A stretch of DNA of 64,000 nt from Janthinobacterium sp. PAMC25594 (lineage in GTDB: Bacteria; Pseudomonadota; Gammaproteobacteria; Burkholderiales; Burkholderiaceae_D), in the NCBI RefSeq assembly GCF_019443505.1, contig NZ_CP080377.1, forward strand, positions 2,604,001 to 2,668,000, in the 5' to 3' direction. A model generated the notes under the pieces. The model did not search any database. It saw only the letters and a program-made list of their open reading frames with translations, and had not been told where the DNA came from. Positions within the stretch are counted from its first letter, which is position 1. Each line of letters begins with the position of its first letter. A program made the translations under genes and the position numbers. Positions 1 to 9,172 of the stretch are shown piece by piece.

Positions 1-232
1 CCAGGGGTGTCAGTTGGTAATACCGCAAGAGCCAGTACACGCCTGCCGTCGGCACCATCAGCACGCCGATCATGAGGAACCAGCCCATGCGGCCATGGTT
101 GGCGTGGCCGGCATTGAACCAGGTCTCCATGCGCATTGCCAGGCTCTTGATTTCGGCGTAGATCGGATTGTCCGCGCGCAAAGGTTTGAGCTGCTCGATC
201 AGCAATGCGCAAAGTATGGAGAGAAATGTCAT
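1..232 (-). CDS. CobD/CbiB-family membrane protein, partial (C-terminus beyond window edge)
   Basis: The first 77 residues are visible, from an ATG at 232 reading leftward off the window. The protein begins MTFLSILCALLIEQLKPLR, has a short amphipathic stretch (YAEIKSLAMRMETWFNAG) and then a membrane segment (GWFLMIGVLMVPTAGVYW). This matches the N-terminus of CobD/CbiB-like proteins that lie next to a Nudix gene in Oxalobacteraceae. CobD/CbiB makes adenosylcobinamide phosphate in cobalamin synthesis, but whether this lone copy does so cannot be told here. An AAGGACG ribosome-binding site lies just upstream. It follows the Nudix gene in the same direction with a gap of about 100 bases. Confidence 0.7.
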   Translation of the reverse strand, partial: MTFLSILCALLIEQLKPLRADNPIYAEIKSLAMRMETWFNAGHANHGRMGWFLMIGVLMVPTAGVYWLLRYYQLTPL

Positions 233-329
233 CAAACGTCCTTTTTGTCTTTTTCAGCAATACCGCAATGCCCGCTACGATAGCGCAGTGCCGTGCTGGA
301 ATCAAACTTATTACGTGCGCGGCACCATT

Positions 330-989
330 TTACGCGCGCAAGAGGTGAAACAGATTGCGCAGCATGCCGGCCGTCGCGCCCCAAATGTAGAAGCGCTCGT
401 AGGGCATGGCGTAGAACGAGCGCCGTCCGCCGGGCAATTCCACCGACAGGCGCTGGTGGTTGAGGCCATCCATCAGGAAAGCCAGTGGCACTTCGAAGAT
501 TTCCGCCACCTCGGACGGGTCGGCGCGCAGTTCGAACGGCGGCGTCACCAGGCCCACCACGGGCGTGACCTGGTAGCCGGTGCCCGTCAGGTAGTCGGGC
601 AGGCGGCCCAACACTTCGATGTGCTCGCGCGCCAGGCCGACTTCTTCCTGCGTTTCGCGCAGGGCCGTGGCGATGGGCGACGCATCGAAGGCTTCGCTGC
701 GCCCGCCGGGAAAGCTGACCTGGCCCGCATGGCTGCTCAGATGGTCCGTGCGCATGGTCAGCAAGATGGTCAAGCCCTGCGGTCGCTGCACCAGTGGAAT
801 GAGCACGGCGGCGCGCACGGGCACGGCGCGGGCGGACAGGAAATCCTGGGTAATCTCGGGCTGCCAGTCGGGCTGCTCGGCCAGGCGCTGGCGCAGCCAG
901 TCCGGCGTCAGGCGCACGGCGTCCAGCGCCGCCTCGCCGGCGATCGAATCGATGGCTAATTGTTGTGGATCAAATGCGATGGTGGCCAT
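330..989 (-). CDS. Nudix hydrolase, CoA pyrophosphatase type
   Basis: This 219-residue cytoplasmic enzyme belongs to the Nudix subgroup that hydrolyses coenzyme A and related pyrophosphates. The subgroup signature HAGQVSFPGGR lies at residues 87-97 and the Nudix helix RETQEEVGL at 111-119, which holds the metal-binding Glu pair. The preceding acidic position of the Nudix box is Asp (FDAS) rather than Glu, as in other CoA diphosphatases. The ATG at 989 is the natural start. It lies downstream of rplS behind a terminator, so it is probably transcribed mainly from its own promoter, followed by the CobD/CbiB-like gene. Confidence 0.88.
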   Translation of the reverse strand: MATIAFDPQQLAIDSIAGEAALDAVRLTPDWLRQRLAEQPDWQPEITQDFLSARAVPVRAAVLIPLVQRPQGLTILLTMRTDHLSSHAGQVSFPGGRSEAFDASPIATALRETQEEVGLAREHIEVLGRLPDYLTGTGYQVTPVVGLVTPPFELRADPSEVAEIFEVPLAFLMDGLNHQRLSVELPGGRRSFYAMPYERFYIWGATAGMLRNLFHLLRA

Positions 990-1017
990 GCAGCTTGTCC
1001 CATAGACAATTCAGAAT

Positions 1018-1047
1018 AAAAAAGGGGCGCCGAGAGGCACCCCTTTT
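1018..1047 (-). terminator. Intrinsic terminator after rplS
   Basis: AAAAGGGGcGCC (1020-1031) pairs with GGCaCCCCTTTT (1036-1047) around a GAGA loop, with one mismatch. Read leftward it ends in a run of six T. It lies 20 bases past the rplS stop codon and closes the ribosomal operon. Confidence 0.85.
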
Positions 1048-1066
1048 CCCAACGCAGACGCTGATA

Positions 1067-1450
1067 TTACGCGCTTGCTTTCGCCACAACGCGGCGATTT
1101 GGCAATTTTTCTTTGATACGCGCCGATTTACCCGAACGCTCACGCAGATAGTACAGCTTGGCGCGGCGAACATCACCACGGCGTTTCACTTCGATCGAAG
1201 CGATCAGCGGCGAGTACAGTTGGAACGTACGCTCGACGCCTTCGCCGGACGAGATCTTGCGAACGATGAAGTTCGAGTTCAGGCCACGGTTACGACGGGA
1301 GATAACGACGCCTTCGTAAGCCTGGGCGCGCTTGCGCGTACCTTCGACTACGTTGACGCTGACGATAACGGTATCGCCTGGTGCGAATTCAGGAATGGTT
1401 TTACCCAGACGAGCAATTTCTTCCTGCTCTAATTGTTGAATCAAGTCCAT
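1067..1450 (-). CDS. rplS: 50S ribosomal protein L19
   Basis: This 127-residue protein is full-length L19, a component of the 30S-50S interface. It begins [17 protein letters not shown] and contains the typical core [18 protein letters not shown] and the basic C-terminal part [17 protein letters not shown]. The reading frame continues upstream, but ATG 1450 gives the family length and N-terminus. It is last in the leftward order rpsP-rimM-trmD-rplS, about 130 bases after trmD, and is followed by an intrinsic terminator. Confidence 0.98.
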   Translation of the reverse strand: MDLIQQLEQEEIARLGKTIPEFAPGDTVIVSVNVVEGTRKRAQAYEGVVISRRNRGLNSNFIVRKISSGEGVERTFQLYSPLIASIEVKRRGDVRRAKLYYLRERSGKSARIKEKLPNRRVVAKASA

Positions 1451-1581
1451 TTTTAACACTCCGAAAACCATCATGCCGGCGCACTGTGGATAGCAAGTAT
1501 CCGCCCGGTAGAGGATGGGTAACACAATTTGGGCAACATGCCCGGCACTACTGGTCACCCTGCCGGCCGTCCGGAGACGGC

Positions 1582-2328
1582 TTACAGGCTGGCCAAGAAT
1601 TTTTCGTCGGTCTTGCTGAGCAAGCCGGCGGCGCGCGCACTGACCAGCAGGTCGGGCCGCTTCGTCGCGGTCGCTTCCAGCATGCGCTGGCGGCGCCACT
1701 TGACGATCTCGGCATGATTGCCGCCCATCAAGACGGGCGGCACGGCCATGCCTTCATATGTTTCCGGCCGCGTGTAATGCGGCGAATCGAGCAAGCCATT
1801 GACGAAGCTGTCCTCGATGGCCGATGCCTCGGTGTTCAAGACACCCGGCAACAGGCGGATCACCGCATCCATCAGCGCCATGGCGGGCAATTCGCCGCCC
1901 GACAGGACAAAGTCGCCGACGCTGATTTCTTCGTCGACGCAACGGTCCAGCAAACGCTGGTCCACGGCTTCATAGCGGCCACACAGGATCACCAAACCAG
2001 GTTCGGCTTTCAGCTGCGTGACGCGCTCGTGCGTCAACGGACGGCCTTGCGGCGACATGAACACCACGCGGGGCGCCGCCAGTCCGAGTTCGGCTTGGCG
2101 TTGCTTTGCGGCATTAATTGTCGCTTCGAGGGGACGCGCCATCATCACCATGCCGGGGCCGCCGCCATACGGGCGGTCATCCACGGTACGGTGATTGTCG
2201 GTGGTGAAATCACGGGGATTCCACAGCGACAAGCCACATTTCCCCTGCTCGAAGGCGCGCCGGGTCACACCCGACTGCGTCAGCGCGGCAAACATTTCCG
2301 GGAACAGGGTCACGACATCAAATTGCAT
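1582..2328 (-). CDS. trmD: tRNA (guanine-37-N1)-methyltransferase
   Basis: This 248-residue enzyme uses S-adenosylmethionine to methylate G37 next to the anticodon, which prevents frameshifting. The protein begins [13 protein letters not shown]. The deep-knot SPOUT segments are visible: [10 protein letters not shown] near residue 55, [12 protein letters not shown] near 115, and the [15 protein letters not shown] knot near 135. The [13 protein letters not shown] segment contains the conserved catalytic Asp. The length is standard. It lies 50 bases after rimM in the ribosomal operon. Confidence 0.98.
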   Translation of the reverse strand: MQFDVVTLFPEMFAALTQSGVTRRAFEQGKCGLSLWNPRDFTTDNHRTVDDRPYGGGPGMVMMARPLEATINAAKQRQAELGLAAPRVVFMSPQGRPLTHERVTQLKAEPGLVILCGRYEAVDQRLLDRCVDEEISVGDFVLSGGELPAMALMDAVIRLLPGVLNTEASAIEDSFVNGLLDSPHYTRPETYEGMAVPPVLMGGNHAEIVKWRRQRMLEATATKRPDLLVSARAAGLLSKTDEKFLASL

Positions 2329-2378
2329 CGTTCACCATCCTGCAATGTTTGCCCGGCGCAAAATTATGCGCAGGCGGT

Positions 2379-2936
2379 TTAATAATCGAGGCCCCAGTCG
2401 ACCGTGATCTTGTTGGCGGTCTTGTCAACGTTAATGACAAACTGGCCAACAAACGGGATCAGGCGCTCAGGCGCCTTTTCAACGGTCTCATCGGCAGTGG
2501 CGACGGGCGTAACGCGCAAGATCGACTGCGGACCATTGCTCATCATGTCGTGCACTGTGCCGAGGCACTCGCCTTGCAAATTCTCGACTGTCAGTCCGAT
2601 CAGATCGGACCAATAAAATTCATCGGCCGTCAGCGTCGGGAAATGGCTACGCGGAATTTGCACAGAAACGCCTTTCAGCGCTTCTGCGGCATCCCGCCCG
2701 ACCACACCCACCAGCTGGGCCACGACGTCGCCGCCGTGTAACTTCGCTTGCCTGACTTCAACATCATGCAAGGTCGGTTTATCAAACCACCAGGTTTTAA
2801 CGCTTAATAATGCATCCGCGTCGTCGGAGAAAGGAGTGATCCTGACCCCGCCAGCAATGCCATAAGCACCGGAGACATAGCCTACCTGTACCAGGTCATC
2901 GGGGACTTTCACCCCGGATGCAGTCTTGACCGTCAA
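2379..2936 (-). CDS. rimM: Ribosome maturation factor RimM
   Basis: RimM assists assembly of the 30S head domain by binding S19. The 185-residue protein has the N-terminal barrel (VQVGYVSGAYGIAGGVRI) and the C-terminal PRC barrel (FYWSDLIGLTVENLQGECLG, near residue 105). The only start that keeps the usual N-terminus is TTG at 2936. A GTG at 2912 is a possible internal start, and no convincing ribosome-binding site decides between them. It starts 13 bases after rpsP, so coupled translation is likely. Confidence 0.95.
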   Translation of the reverse strand: MTVKTASGVKVPDDLVQVGYVSGAYGIAGGVRITPFSDDADALLSVKTWWFDKPTLHDVEVRQAKLHGGDVVAQLVGVVGRDAAEALKGVSVQIPRSHFPTLTADEFYWSDLIGLTVENLQGECLGTVHDMMSNGPQSILRVTPVATADETVEKAPERLIPFVGQFVINVDKTANKITVDWGLDY

Positions 2937-2949
2937 ACCAGTGATCTAA

Positions 2950-3201
2950 TTAAGCTGCTGCTTTGTTGTTGCTGGCAACCAGGCGAGCAACGGTTGGCGA
3001 CAATTGTGCGCCAACGCCTTGCCAGTAGGCCAGACGGTCTGCGGTGATACGCAGTGGAACTTCGCCACCTTGCGCCATCGGGTTGTAAAAACCGATACGC
3101 TCAATGAAGCGACCATCGCGGCGATTGCGCGAATCTGTAGCGACGATGTTGAAGAACGGGCGCTTCTTGGCGCCTCCACGAGCTAAACGAATAACGACCA
3201 T
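2950..3201 (-). CDS. rpsP: 30S ribosomal protein S16
   Basis: This 83-residue protein begins [16 protein letters not shown] and contains the typical [24 protein letters not shown] core; it is full length. It is first in the leftward operon with rimM, trmD and rplS. A sigma-70 promoter lies about 40-70 bases upstream. Confidence 0.98.
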   Translation of the reverse strand: MVVIRLARGGAKKRPFFNIVATDSRNRRDGRFIERIGFYNPMAQGGEVPLRITADRLAYWQGVGAQLSPTVARLVASNNKAAA

Positions 3202-3241
3202 AATATTTCCAAAAAGTGTGCTGAGGCGGAAAAAGCCGCAA

Positions 3242-3271
3242 ATTATAGCGCGCTTTACCGCCAGGCAGCAA
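3242..3271 (-). promoter_or_regulatory. Sigma-70 promoter of the rpsP operon
   Basis: On the minus strand TTGCTG (3271-3266) and a perfect TATAAT (3247-3242) are 18 bases apart, about 40 bases upstream of the rpsP start. This is the expected position for the promoter of the ribosomal operon. Confidence 0.7.
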
Positions 3272-3478
3272 GCGTTATGATGACGGGCGTGTAATTTGGG
3301 CTAATCAAACATTATGACCAGTCATGGCCGAAGACGCAATAGGCGTCTGCGCCTATCGTGCCGGCCATGGCTTGAAATCACGCGAAATCATTGCATAAAC
3401 GCCACAGGAAAGTGCTATCGTTGTGCGAGACAATGGCCGATACTGGCAATCTATACCGATGAGCAACTCTGGAGTCCC

Positions 3479-3913
3479 ATGACCACCGCCACCATTTTGC
3501 AACAGTCGCACAAGAACAAGGCCTTCACGACACTGCTGGCCTTCCTGCTGGGCATATTGGGCGCGCACCGCTTCTACCTGCATGGCGCCAAAGACCGCTG
3601 GGGCTGGCTCCATCTGGCCGCCCTGCCCGCCGCCTTGCTGCTGCGCCAACTGCTTCCCGAGGCCGACTGGTTTTACCAGATATTGCCGCTGACCCTGTCC
3701 GCCCTGGTCGGCTTCCTGGAGGCGCTGGTGCTGGGCTTGATGCCGGACGACAAATGGGACGCGCGTTACAACGCCGCCTCGGGCCGCCTGTCGGACACGG
3801 GCTGGCCCCTGGCCGTGGTGCTGGTCGCTACCTTGATGCTAGGCGCGGGCGTGCTGATCGCCACCATGGCGCGCCTGTTCGACTTGCTGTACACGGGCGG
3901 CGCCTACGGTTAA
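3479..3913 (+). CDS. TM2-domain membrane protein
   Basis: This 144-residue protein begins MTTATILQQSHKNK and carries the TM2 signature LAFLLGILGAHRFYLHG at about residues 20-36: a helix, a turn with Gly-Ala-His-Arg-Phe, then a second hydrophobic region. Further hydrophobic segments lie at about 45-80 and 105-135. TM2 proteins are small inner-membrane proteins of unknown role. The frame is open further upstream to 3314, but ATG 3479 has a GGAG site six bases before it and starts the conserved part. The gene stands alone, divergent from rpsP. Confidence 0.8.
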   Translation: MTTATILQQSHKNKAFTTLLAFLLGILGAHRFYLHGAKDRWGWLHLAALPAALLLRQLLPEADWFYQILPLTLSALVGFLEALVLGLMPDDKWDARYNAASGRLSDTGWPLAVVLVATLMLGAGVLIATMARLFDLLYTGGAYG

Positions 3914-3965
3914 TTTCAGTTTAAAAACAACATCAAATCACTTGCATCAGGCCCACATGTAAGTG

Positions 3966-3996
3966 TTGGTAAGCAATCATGATTTTCCCCTATACT
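3966..3996 (+). promoter_or_regulatory. Possible promoter of the glycine-zipper gene
   Basis: A TATACT box at 3991-3996, preceded by TTTTCCCC, lies 54 bases before the start of the next gene. The best -35 match, TTGGTA at 3966-3971, is 19 bases away, so the assignment is weak. Confidence 0.3.
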
Positions 3997-4049
3997 GCAT
4001 TCACAATGCCAACATTACTGGCACATTCCACACCCCCTAGGAGAAGATC

Positions 4050-4676
4050 ATGATTCGTCGCCCACTCATCCTCGCAGTCGCCATCACGGCCCTGTTCAGC
4101 ACCTCCGCCTTCGCGCAAAACCTGTCGCCGAAGGCGCAATACACCTACGATACGAAACAAGCCAGCACGCGCTATGCGGACGACAAGAAATTGTGCACAG
4201 AAGAAACCAGCTCAAAAGCCCGCATGCAATGCCTGCGCGACGCCAAGAGCGAATACGACCAGGCCATCATCAACGCCAAGGCCGCACAGAAAGCGGGCAA
4301 TTCCTACGCCAGCCAGCCTTCCAAGCAGCCACAACACCAGATCTGCGCCGATTGCGGCAAGGTGCTGGCAGTCAACGTCACTGAAAAAGCGGGCGAAGGC
4401 GGCGCCCTGGGCATGATAGGCGGCGGCGTGGCCGGCGCCCTGCTGGGCCGCCAGGTGGGCGGCGGACGCGGCAAGGACCTGGCCACCCTGGCCGCCGCCG
4501 CTGGCGGCGCCTATGCAGGCAAGCAAGTCGAAGGCCACATGAAAAACAGCAAGGTGTGGACCGTCACCGTGCAGTATGAGACGGGCGCCAAGGCCGACTT
4601 CGCGTTTGATCAGGATCCGGGGCTGGCTGCTGGCGATCTGGTACGTAACTCCGGCAACGGCATCGCCCGCCGTTAA
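4050..4676 (+). CDS. Exported glycine-zipper (2TM) protein
   Basis: This 208-residue protein has a signal peptide (MIRRPLILAVAITALFSTSA) with likely cleavage at AFA-Q. It then has a charged, soluble region with several Cys (LCTEE, MQCLRD, ICADCGK). A glycine-zipper segment, GALGMIGGGVAGALLGRQVG at about 120-140, continues through LAAAAGGAYAGKQVEGH. Such segments insert into or associate with the outer membrane. The C-terminal part resembles the SlyB-type envelope protein tail. The start is supported by TAGGAGAAGATC upstream. The function is unknown; an envelope-structural role is an inference. Confidence 0.78.
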   Translation: MIRRPLILAVAITALFSTSAFAQNLSPKAQYTYDTKQASTRYADDKKLCTEETSSKARMQCLRDAKSEYDQAIINAKAAQKAGNSYASQPSKQPQHQICADCGKVLAVNVTEKAGEGGALGMIGGGVAGALLGRQVGGGRGKDLATLAAAAGGAYAGKQVEGHMKNSKVWTVTVQYETGAKADFAFDQDPGLAAGDLVRNSGNGIARR

Positions 4677-4693
4677 GAACGCAGAGTAAATCT

Positions 4694-4720
4694 GGGGTCA
4701 GACCCGGCGGGTCTGACCCC
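4694..4720. repeat. GGGGTCAGACCC palindromic repeat, copy 1
   Basis: GGGGTCAGACCC (4694-4705) and GGGTCTGACCCC (4709-4720) form a perfect 12-base inverted repeat around GGC. It is followed by GGCATTTGTCTTTG. Related copies lie at 7652-7678 and 53546-53609. Confidence 0.8.
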
Positions 4721-4739
4721 GGCATTTGTCTTTGTGGTT

Positions 4740-4775
4740 AAAAAAGCGCTGGAGAGTGATCTCCAGCGCTTTTTT
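4740..4775. terminator. Bidirectional intrinsic terminator
   Basis: AAAAAAGCGCTGGAG and CTCCAGCGCTTTTTT form a perfect 15-base-pair stem with loop AGTGAT. It lies between the convergent glycine-zipper gene and the acyl-CoA dehydrogenase gene, with an A run on one side and a T run on the other, so it can stop transcription from both. Confidence 0.9.
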
Positions 4776-4809
4776 GCCTTCAGCCGGCATTCACCTGCAC
4801 GGTTTCAAC

Positions 4810-6600
4810 TTAAAACTGCTCTTCCGACAAGGCCATCACACCGGCGCTGCCATCGATGATGGTGGCGCGCAAGCCCGGTGCCTGCGACAGGATGTGGTCG
4901 GCAAAGAAGCGCGCCGTGGCGATTTTTGCCCTGTAGAACGAGGCGTCGCCGCCGCCCTCTCCCAGCCTTTGCTGTGCCACCACGGCCGCGCGCGCCATTT
5001 GCCAGCCACCCAGCACAATGCCGGCCAGCTTCAGATACGGCACGCTGCCCGCGAACACGGCCTTGATGTCCGTCTTCATGTTCGCCACCACATACTCCAC
5101 CACCGCTTCCAGCGCGGCGCTGCCTTCGGCCAGGTGGCGCTGCATGGCCTGGAAATCGGCGCCGGTCAGCTCGCCCAGCTGGGCTTCCGTGGCGCGCACC
5201 TGGGCGATGATGGCTTTCGCCACGGCACCGCCGTCGCGCACCGTCTTGCGGCCCACGAGGTCGTTCGCCTGGATCGCCGTCGTGCCTTCGTAAATGGTGA
5301 GAATCTTGGCGTCGCGGTAATGCTGGGCGGCGCCTGTTTCTTCAATGAAACCCATGCCGCCATGCACTTGCACGCCGTCGCGCGTGACATCCTGCGACAT
5401 TTCCGTGGCCCAACCCTTGATGACGGGCACCAGGTATTCATAGGTGGCCAGGCTTTCCGCGCGCACTTCGGCATCGGGATGGTGATGCGCCACGTCGCTG
5501 ATGGCCGCGCCCACGTAGGCCAGCGCGCGCGCCGCCTCCGTCTGCGAGCGCATCGACATCAGCATGCGGCGCACGTCCGGATGGTGGATGATGGACACCG
5601 GGCCGGGCGAGCCGGCCAGGTCGCGCGACTGCACGCGGTCCTTGGCGAAAGCCACGGCTTGCTGGTAGGCGCGCTCGGCCAGGCCGATGCCTTGCAAGCC
5701 GACGCCGAAGCGGGCGGCGTTCATCATGATGAACATGTATTCGAGGCCGCGATTTTCCTCGCCCACCAGGGTGCCGATGGCGCCGCCATGGTCGCCGAAC
5801 TGCAATACCGCCGTCGGACTGGCCTTGATGCCCAGCTTGTGCTCGATCGACACGCAGTGCGCGTCATTGCGCTCGCCCAGGCTGCCGTCGGCGTTGACGA
5901 GAAATTTCGGCACGATGAACAGCGAAATGCCTTTCACGCCGGCGGGCGCGTCCGGCGTGCGGGCCAGCACCAGGTGGACGATGTTTTCCGCCATGTCGTG
6001 CTCGCCGTAGGTGATAAAAATCTTCGTGCCGAAGACTTTATAGGTACCGTCGCCCTGCGGCACGGCGCGCGTGCGCACGGCCGCCAGGTCGGACCCCGCT
6101 TGCGGCTCCGTCAGGTTCATGGTGCCCGTCCACTTGCCCGACACCAAGTTTTCCAGGTAGAGCGCCTTTTGCTCGTCGCTGCCGGCCGTCAGCAGCGCTT
6201 CGATGGCGCCATCCGACAGCAGGGCGACCAAAGCGAACGAGATGCTGGCCGAGTTGAGCATTTCGATGCACGGTGTCGCCAGCAGCTTCGGTAAGCCCTG
6301 GCCGCCGAACTGCGTCGGATGCTGCACGCCCTGCCAGCCCGCTTCGCCATACGCCTTGAAGGCTTCCTTGAAGCCCTTTGACGTCGTGACCTGGCCGTCG
6401 TGCCAGAAACTCGGCTCCTTGTCGCTGGGCCAGTTCAGGGGGGCCACCACGGCGCCGCAAAATTTGGCGTTCTCTTCCAGCACGGCTTCGGCCGTGTCGG
6501 GCGTCGCGTCTTCGCAGCCAGGCAAAGTGTGGATTTCGGCGAGGCCGGCCAGTTCGTTCATCACGAACAACATGTCTTTCAGCGGGGCTTGATAGCTCAT
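4810..6600 (-). CDS. Acyl-CoA dehydrogenase, long (~600-residue) subfamily
   Basis: This 596-residue flavoprotein oxidises an acyl-CoA thioester to the enoyl-CoA and passes electrons to ETF. Visible features are [20 protein letters not shown] near residue 160 (FAD/substrate region), [13 protein letters not shown] near 220, and [12 protein letters not shown] near 437, holding the likely catalytic Glu. The extra C-terminal domain of about 130 residues marks the subfamily that includes DmdC-like 3-methylmercaptopropionyl-CoA dehydrogenases, although many members act on ordinary fatty acyl-CoA. The true substrate cannot be read here. The start ATG has GGAGAAATAG upstream. It lies directly downstream of etfBA in the same direction, separated by a terminator. 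Confidence 0.92.
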   Translation of the reverse strand: MSYQAPLKDMLFVMNELAGLAEIHTLPGCEDATPDTAEAVLEENAKFCGAVVAPLNWPSDKEPSFWHDGQVTTSKGFKEAFKAYGEAGWQGVQHPTQFGGQGLPKLLATPCIEMLNSASISFALVALLSDGAIEALLTAGSDEQKALYLENLVSGKWTGTMNLTEPQAGSDLAAVRTRAVPQGDGTYKVFGTKIFITYGEHDMAENIVHLVLARTPDAPAGVKGISLFIVPKFLVNADGSLGERNDAHCVSIEHKLGIKASPTAVLQFGDHGGAIGTLVGEENRGLEYMFIMMNAARFGVGLQGIGLAERAYQQAVAFAKDRVQSRDLAGSPGPVSIIHHPDVRRMLMSMRSQTEAARALAYVGAAISDVAHHHPDAEVRAESLATYEYLVPVIKGWATEMSQDVTRDGVQVHGGMGFIEETGAAQHYRDAKILTIYEGTTAIQANDLVGRKTVRDGGAVAKAIIAQVRATEAQLGELTGADFQAMQRHLAEGSAALEAVVEYVVANMKTDIKAVFAGSVPYLKLAGIVLGGWQMARAAVVAQQRLGEGGGDASFYRAKIATARFFADHILSQAPGLRATIIDGSAGVMALSEEQF

Positions 6601-6612
6601 CTATTTCTCCAA

Positions 6613-6659
6613 GAAAAAAGCCACGCACGGCTCGCCGTGTGGGGCGGGCCGGCGTGGCT
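6613..6659 (-). terminator. Terminator after etfA
   Basis: AGCCACGC (6619-6626) and GCGTGGCT (6652-6659) pair around an inner CACGG/CCGTG hairpin. Read leftward, the stem is followed by a T run (the AAAAAA at 6614-6619). It lies between the etfA stop and the acyl-CoA dehydrogenase start. Confidence 0.75.
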
Positions 6660-6690
6660 CTGTCAGTAACAAAACCGGAAGGGGTGTGAC

Positions 6691-7623
6691 TTAACCCAGT
6701 TCTTTGACCAGTTGCGGCACGATCTCGAACAGATCGCCCACGATGCCGTAGTCGGCCACGGCAAAGATCGGCGCTTCCGGATCCTTGTTGATGGCGACGA
6801 TGGTTTTCGAGTCTTTCATGCCGGCCAGATGCTGGATCGCGCCCGAGATACCGACGGCGATGTACAGCGATGGCGCGACGATCTTGCCCGTCTGGCCCAC
6901 TTGCCAGTCGTTCGGCACGAAGCCGGCGTCAACGGCGGCGCGCGAAGCACCCATGGCGGCGCCCAGCTTGTCGGCCAGCGGTTCCAGGATGTGGAAGTTC
7001 TCGGCCGAACCCATGCCACGGCCACCGGACACGATGATTTTCGCGGCGGTCAGTTCAGGACGGTCGGACTTGGCCAGTTCGCGGCCCACGAAAGTGGACT
7101 TGCCATTGTCGCCAACGGCGGCGACGGTTTCGGTGGCAGCCGAACCGCCGGTGGCGGCGGCGGCGTCGAAACCGGTGGTGCGCACGGTGATGACCTTGAC
7201 CTTGTCGCCAGATTGCACGGTGGCAATGGCGTTACCGGCGTAGATCGGGCGCTCGAACGTGTCAGGGGAATCGACCTTGGTGATTTCAGAGATTTGCGCC
7301 ACGTCCAGCTTGGCAGCGACGCGCGGCAGAATGTTCTTGCCGTAAGCGGTGGCTGGCGCCAGGATGTGGCTGTAGTTGCCGGCGATGGCCAGCACTTGCT
7401 CGGCCACGTTTTCGGCCAGGCCGTCGGCGAAGTATGGCGCGTCGGCCACGATGACTTTCGTCACGCCGGCGATTTGCGCTGCGGCAGCGGCGGCAGCCGA
7501 GGCGTTCGAACCTGCGACCAGTACGTGCACGTCGCCGCCGCACTGGGCGGCCGCGGTCACGGTGTGGTGGGTGCTGCCCTTTAAGGTAGCGTTGTCGTGT
7601 TCAGCAATAACTAATGCGACCAT
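6691..7623 (-). CDS. etfA: Electron transfer flavoprotein, alpha subunit
   Basis: This 310-residue FAD-binding subunit of ETF shuttles electrons from acyl-CoA dehydrogenases to ETF-ubiquinone oxidoreductase. It begins [11 protein letters not shown]. The C-terminal FAD domain shows [15 protein letters not shown] near residue 200, [20 protein letters not shown] near 255 and the terminal [17 protein letters not shown]. Although the frame is open upstream, the AGGAATC site just before ATG 7623 fixes this start. It follows etfB after 76 bases that contain a palindromic repeat. Confidence 0.97.
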   Translation of the reverse strand: MVALVIAEHDNATLKGSTHHTVTAAAQCGGDVHVLVAGSNASAAAAAAAQIAGVTKVIVADAPYFADGLAENVAEQVLAIAGNYSHILAPATAYGKNILPRVAAKLDVAQISEITKVDSPDTFERPIYAGNAIATVQSGDKVKVITVRTTGFDAAAATGGSAATETVAAVGDNGKSTFVGRELAKSDRPELTAAKIIVSGGRGMGSAENFHILEPLADKLGAAMGASRAAVDAGFVPNDWQVGQTGKIVAPSLYIAVGISGAIQHLAGMKDSKTIVAINKDPEAPIFAVADYGIVGDLFEIVPQLVKELG

Positions 7624-7651
7624 GATGATTCCTAGTAATGTGCAAGTGCCG

Positions 7652-7678
7652 GGGGTCGGACCTTCCAGGTCTGACCCC
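7652..7678. repeat. GGGGTCAGACCC-type palindromic repeat, copy 2, between etfB and etfA
   Basis: GGGGTCGGACC (7652-7662) and GGTCTGACCCC (7668-7678) form an inverted repeat with one G/T difference, around TTCCA. The flank CAGTTTTTGTCTTG resembles the flank of copy 1 (GGCATTTGTCTTTG). It lies inside the etfBA operon. Confidence 0.75.
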
Positions 7679-7699
7679 AGTTTTTGTCTTGGGGTATGT

Positions 7700-8449
7700 T
7701 TAAATAACCTTGGCTTCGGTACGCAGCTTGGCGACCAAGGTGGCAACGTCCGGGACCTTGATGCCGGCCGAGCGCTTGGCTGGCTCGACGACTTTCAGGG
7801 TCTTCAGGCGTGGCGCGACATCGACGCCCAGGTCTTCCGGCTTGACGGTCTCGAGCGGCTTTTTCTTGGCCTTCATGATGTTCGGCAAAGTCACATAGCG
7901 TGGCTCGTTCAGGCGCAGGTCGGTGGTGATGATCGCTGGCAAGGTCAATGCCAGGGTTTCCAGGCCGCCGTCAACTTCGCGCGTGACGGTGACTTTGCCG
8001 TCTTCCAGCACGACTTTCGAGGCGAACGTGGCTTGCGGCCAACCCAGCAGGGCAGCCAGCATCTGGCCGGTCTGATTGCTGTCGTCATCGATGGCTTGCT
8101 TGCCCAGGATGATCAGTTGCGGCTGCTCTTTCTCGGCCAGGGCTTTCACCAGCTTGGCGACGGCCAGCGGTTCCAGTTCGGTCGTCGTTTCCACCAGGAT
8201 GCCGCGGTCGGCGCCGATGGCCATGGCCGTGCGCAGGGTTTCCTGGCACTGCGTCACGCCGCAGGAGATGGCGACCACTTCCGTGACCTTGCCGGCTTCT
8301 TTCAGGCGCATCGCTTCTTCCAGCGCGATCTCATCGAAAGGGTTCATCGACATTTTGACGTTGGCGGTATCGACGCCAGTGCCGTCACTCTTGACGCGGA
8401 CTTTGACGTTATAGTCGACCACGCGTTTGACGGGTACCAAGACTTTCAT
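7700..8449 (-). CDS. etfB: Electron transfer flavoprotein, beta subunit
   Basis: This 249-residue protein is the AMP-binding beta subunit that pairs with EtfA. It begins [20 protein letters not shown]. It contains [18 protein letters not shown] near residue 35, [18 protein letters not shown] near 112, and the signature around [20 protein letters not shown] near 160, with the recognition-loop region [11 protein letters not shown] near 188. The order etfB-etfA is standard. Two TATAAT-like boxes lie in the 70 bases upstream on the coding strand, but no good -35 partner decides the promoter. Confidence 0.97.
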   Translation of the reverse strand: MKVLVPVKRVVDYNVKVRVKSDGTGVDTANVKMSMNPFDEIALEEAMRLKEAGKVTEVVAISCGVTQCQETLRTAMAIGADRGILVETTTELEPLAVAKLVKALAEKEQPQLIILGKQAIDDDSNQTGQMLAALLGWPQATFASKVVLEDGKVTVTREVDGGLETLALTLPAIITTDLRLNEPRYVTLPNIMKAKKKPLETVKPEDLGVDVAPRLKTLKVVEPAKRSAGIKVPDVATLVAKLRTEAKVI

Positions 8450-8714
8450 AGCTATGCCTTTGGGAAATTATAAAAATGACGGATCAAGTGCTGATTGTGC
8501 GTTCGATTATAAGAGAAATTTGAATCCTGAACCGAATTTAAGCACGATCGTGCGATTTTTTGTTAGAGCAATCCATCTAAACTGTCCAGCTTCGGGGATT
8601 TCAGGGGAGTCTGCCGCTACGCTGCAGGGCAGCAAAAGGGCGCGAAAGTGACGCAAAAGCGCGGTACGGCAAGGTATCAAGCAGGCCGCGCCACGGCGGC
8701 CCCGGCTGGCAGAA

Positions 8715-8975
8715 TTATTTGCGTTGCATCAGGAAGACGAATTCGGTACCCGTCTGCACATGCGACAGCAGGGCATTGCCCGTTTGCTTGGCGAAAGCCT
8801 GAAAGTCGCGCACGGAACCGGGATCGGTTGCCATGATGCGCAGCACTTCCCCGCTCTGCAGCTCTGACAAAGCCTTTTTCGCCTTCAGAATCGGCAACGG
8901 GCAATTCAAGCCGCGCGCGTCGAGTTCTTTGTGAAATTCCATAATCTCGGTATCAAGTAGTGTGTCGCTCATCAT
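8715..8975 (-). CDS. TusA-family sulfurtransferase-like protein
   Basis: This 86-residue protein carries the TusA fold signature FHKELDARGLNCPLPILKAKKAL, with the active cysteine (Cys25) in a CPLP motif; TusA proteins carry persulfide sulfur for tRNA thiolation or molybdenum-cofactor and other sulfur pathways. The second half, ATDPGSVRDFQAFAKQTGN, is also typical. ATG 8975, ATG 8972 or ATG 8942 could each be the start. GGTGG eight bases before 8975 favours the first. It stands alone between etfB and alaS, so its partner is not evident. Confidence 0.87.
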   Translation of the reverse strand: MMSDTLLDTEIMEFHKELDARGLNCPLPILKAKKALSELQSGEVLRIMATDPGSVRDFQAFAKQTGNALLSHVQTGTEFVFLMQRK

Positions 8976-9098
8976 CAATATTCCACCATTGTTTTGTTGT
9001 ACTGATTTTCGACATACTACTCTAAATCAGGGGCATTGACGCGCTGCACCAAAATAGTTCATCGGCTGTTGTGGTGTCACAACGGGATTCCACACGGC

Positions 9099-9133
9099 AA
9101 AACGGCCCGCAAACATCGTCTGCGGGCCGTTTT
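9099..9133 (-). terminator. Terminator after alaS
   Basis: AAAACGGCCCGCA (9099-9111) and TGCGGGCCGTTTT (9121-9133) form a perfect 13-base-pair stem with a nine-base loop, 40 bases past the alaS stop codon. The T tract is short and lies within the stem. Confidence 0.75.
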
Positions 9134-9172
9134 CAAGGGGCTATGGGGTGCAAACCCCGCATATCCTCTAGC

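Noticed and set aside
4694..4720. GGGGTCAGACCC palindrome as the terminator of the glycine-zipper gene
   Set aside because: It has no T tract, recurs in non-terminator places, and a better terminator follows at 4740-4775.
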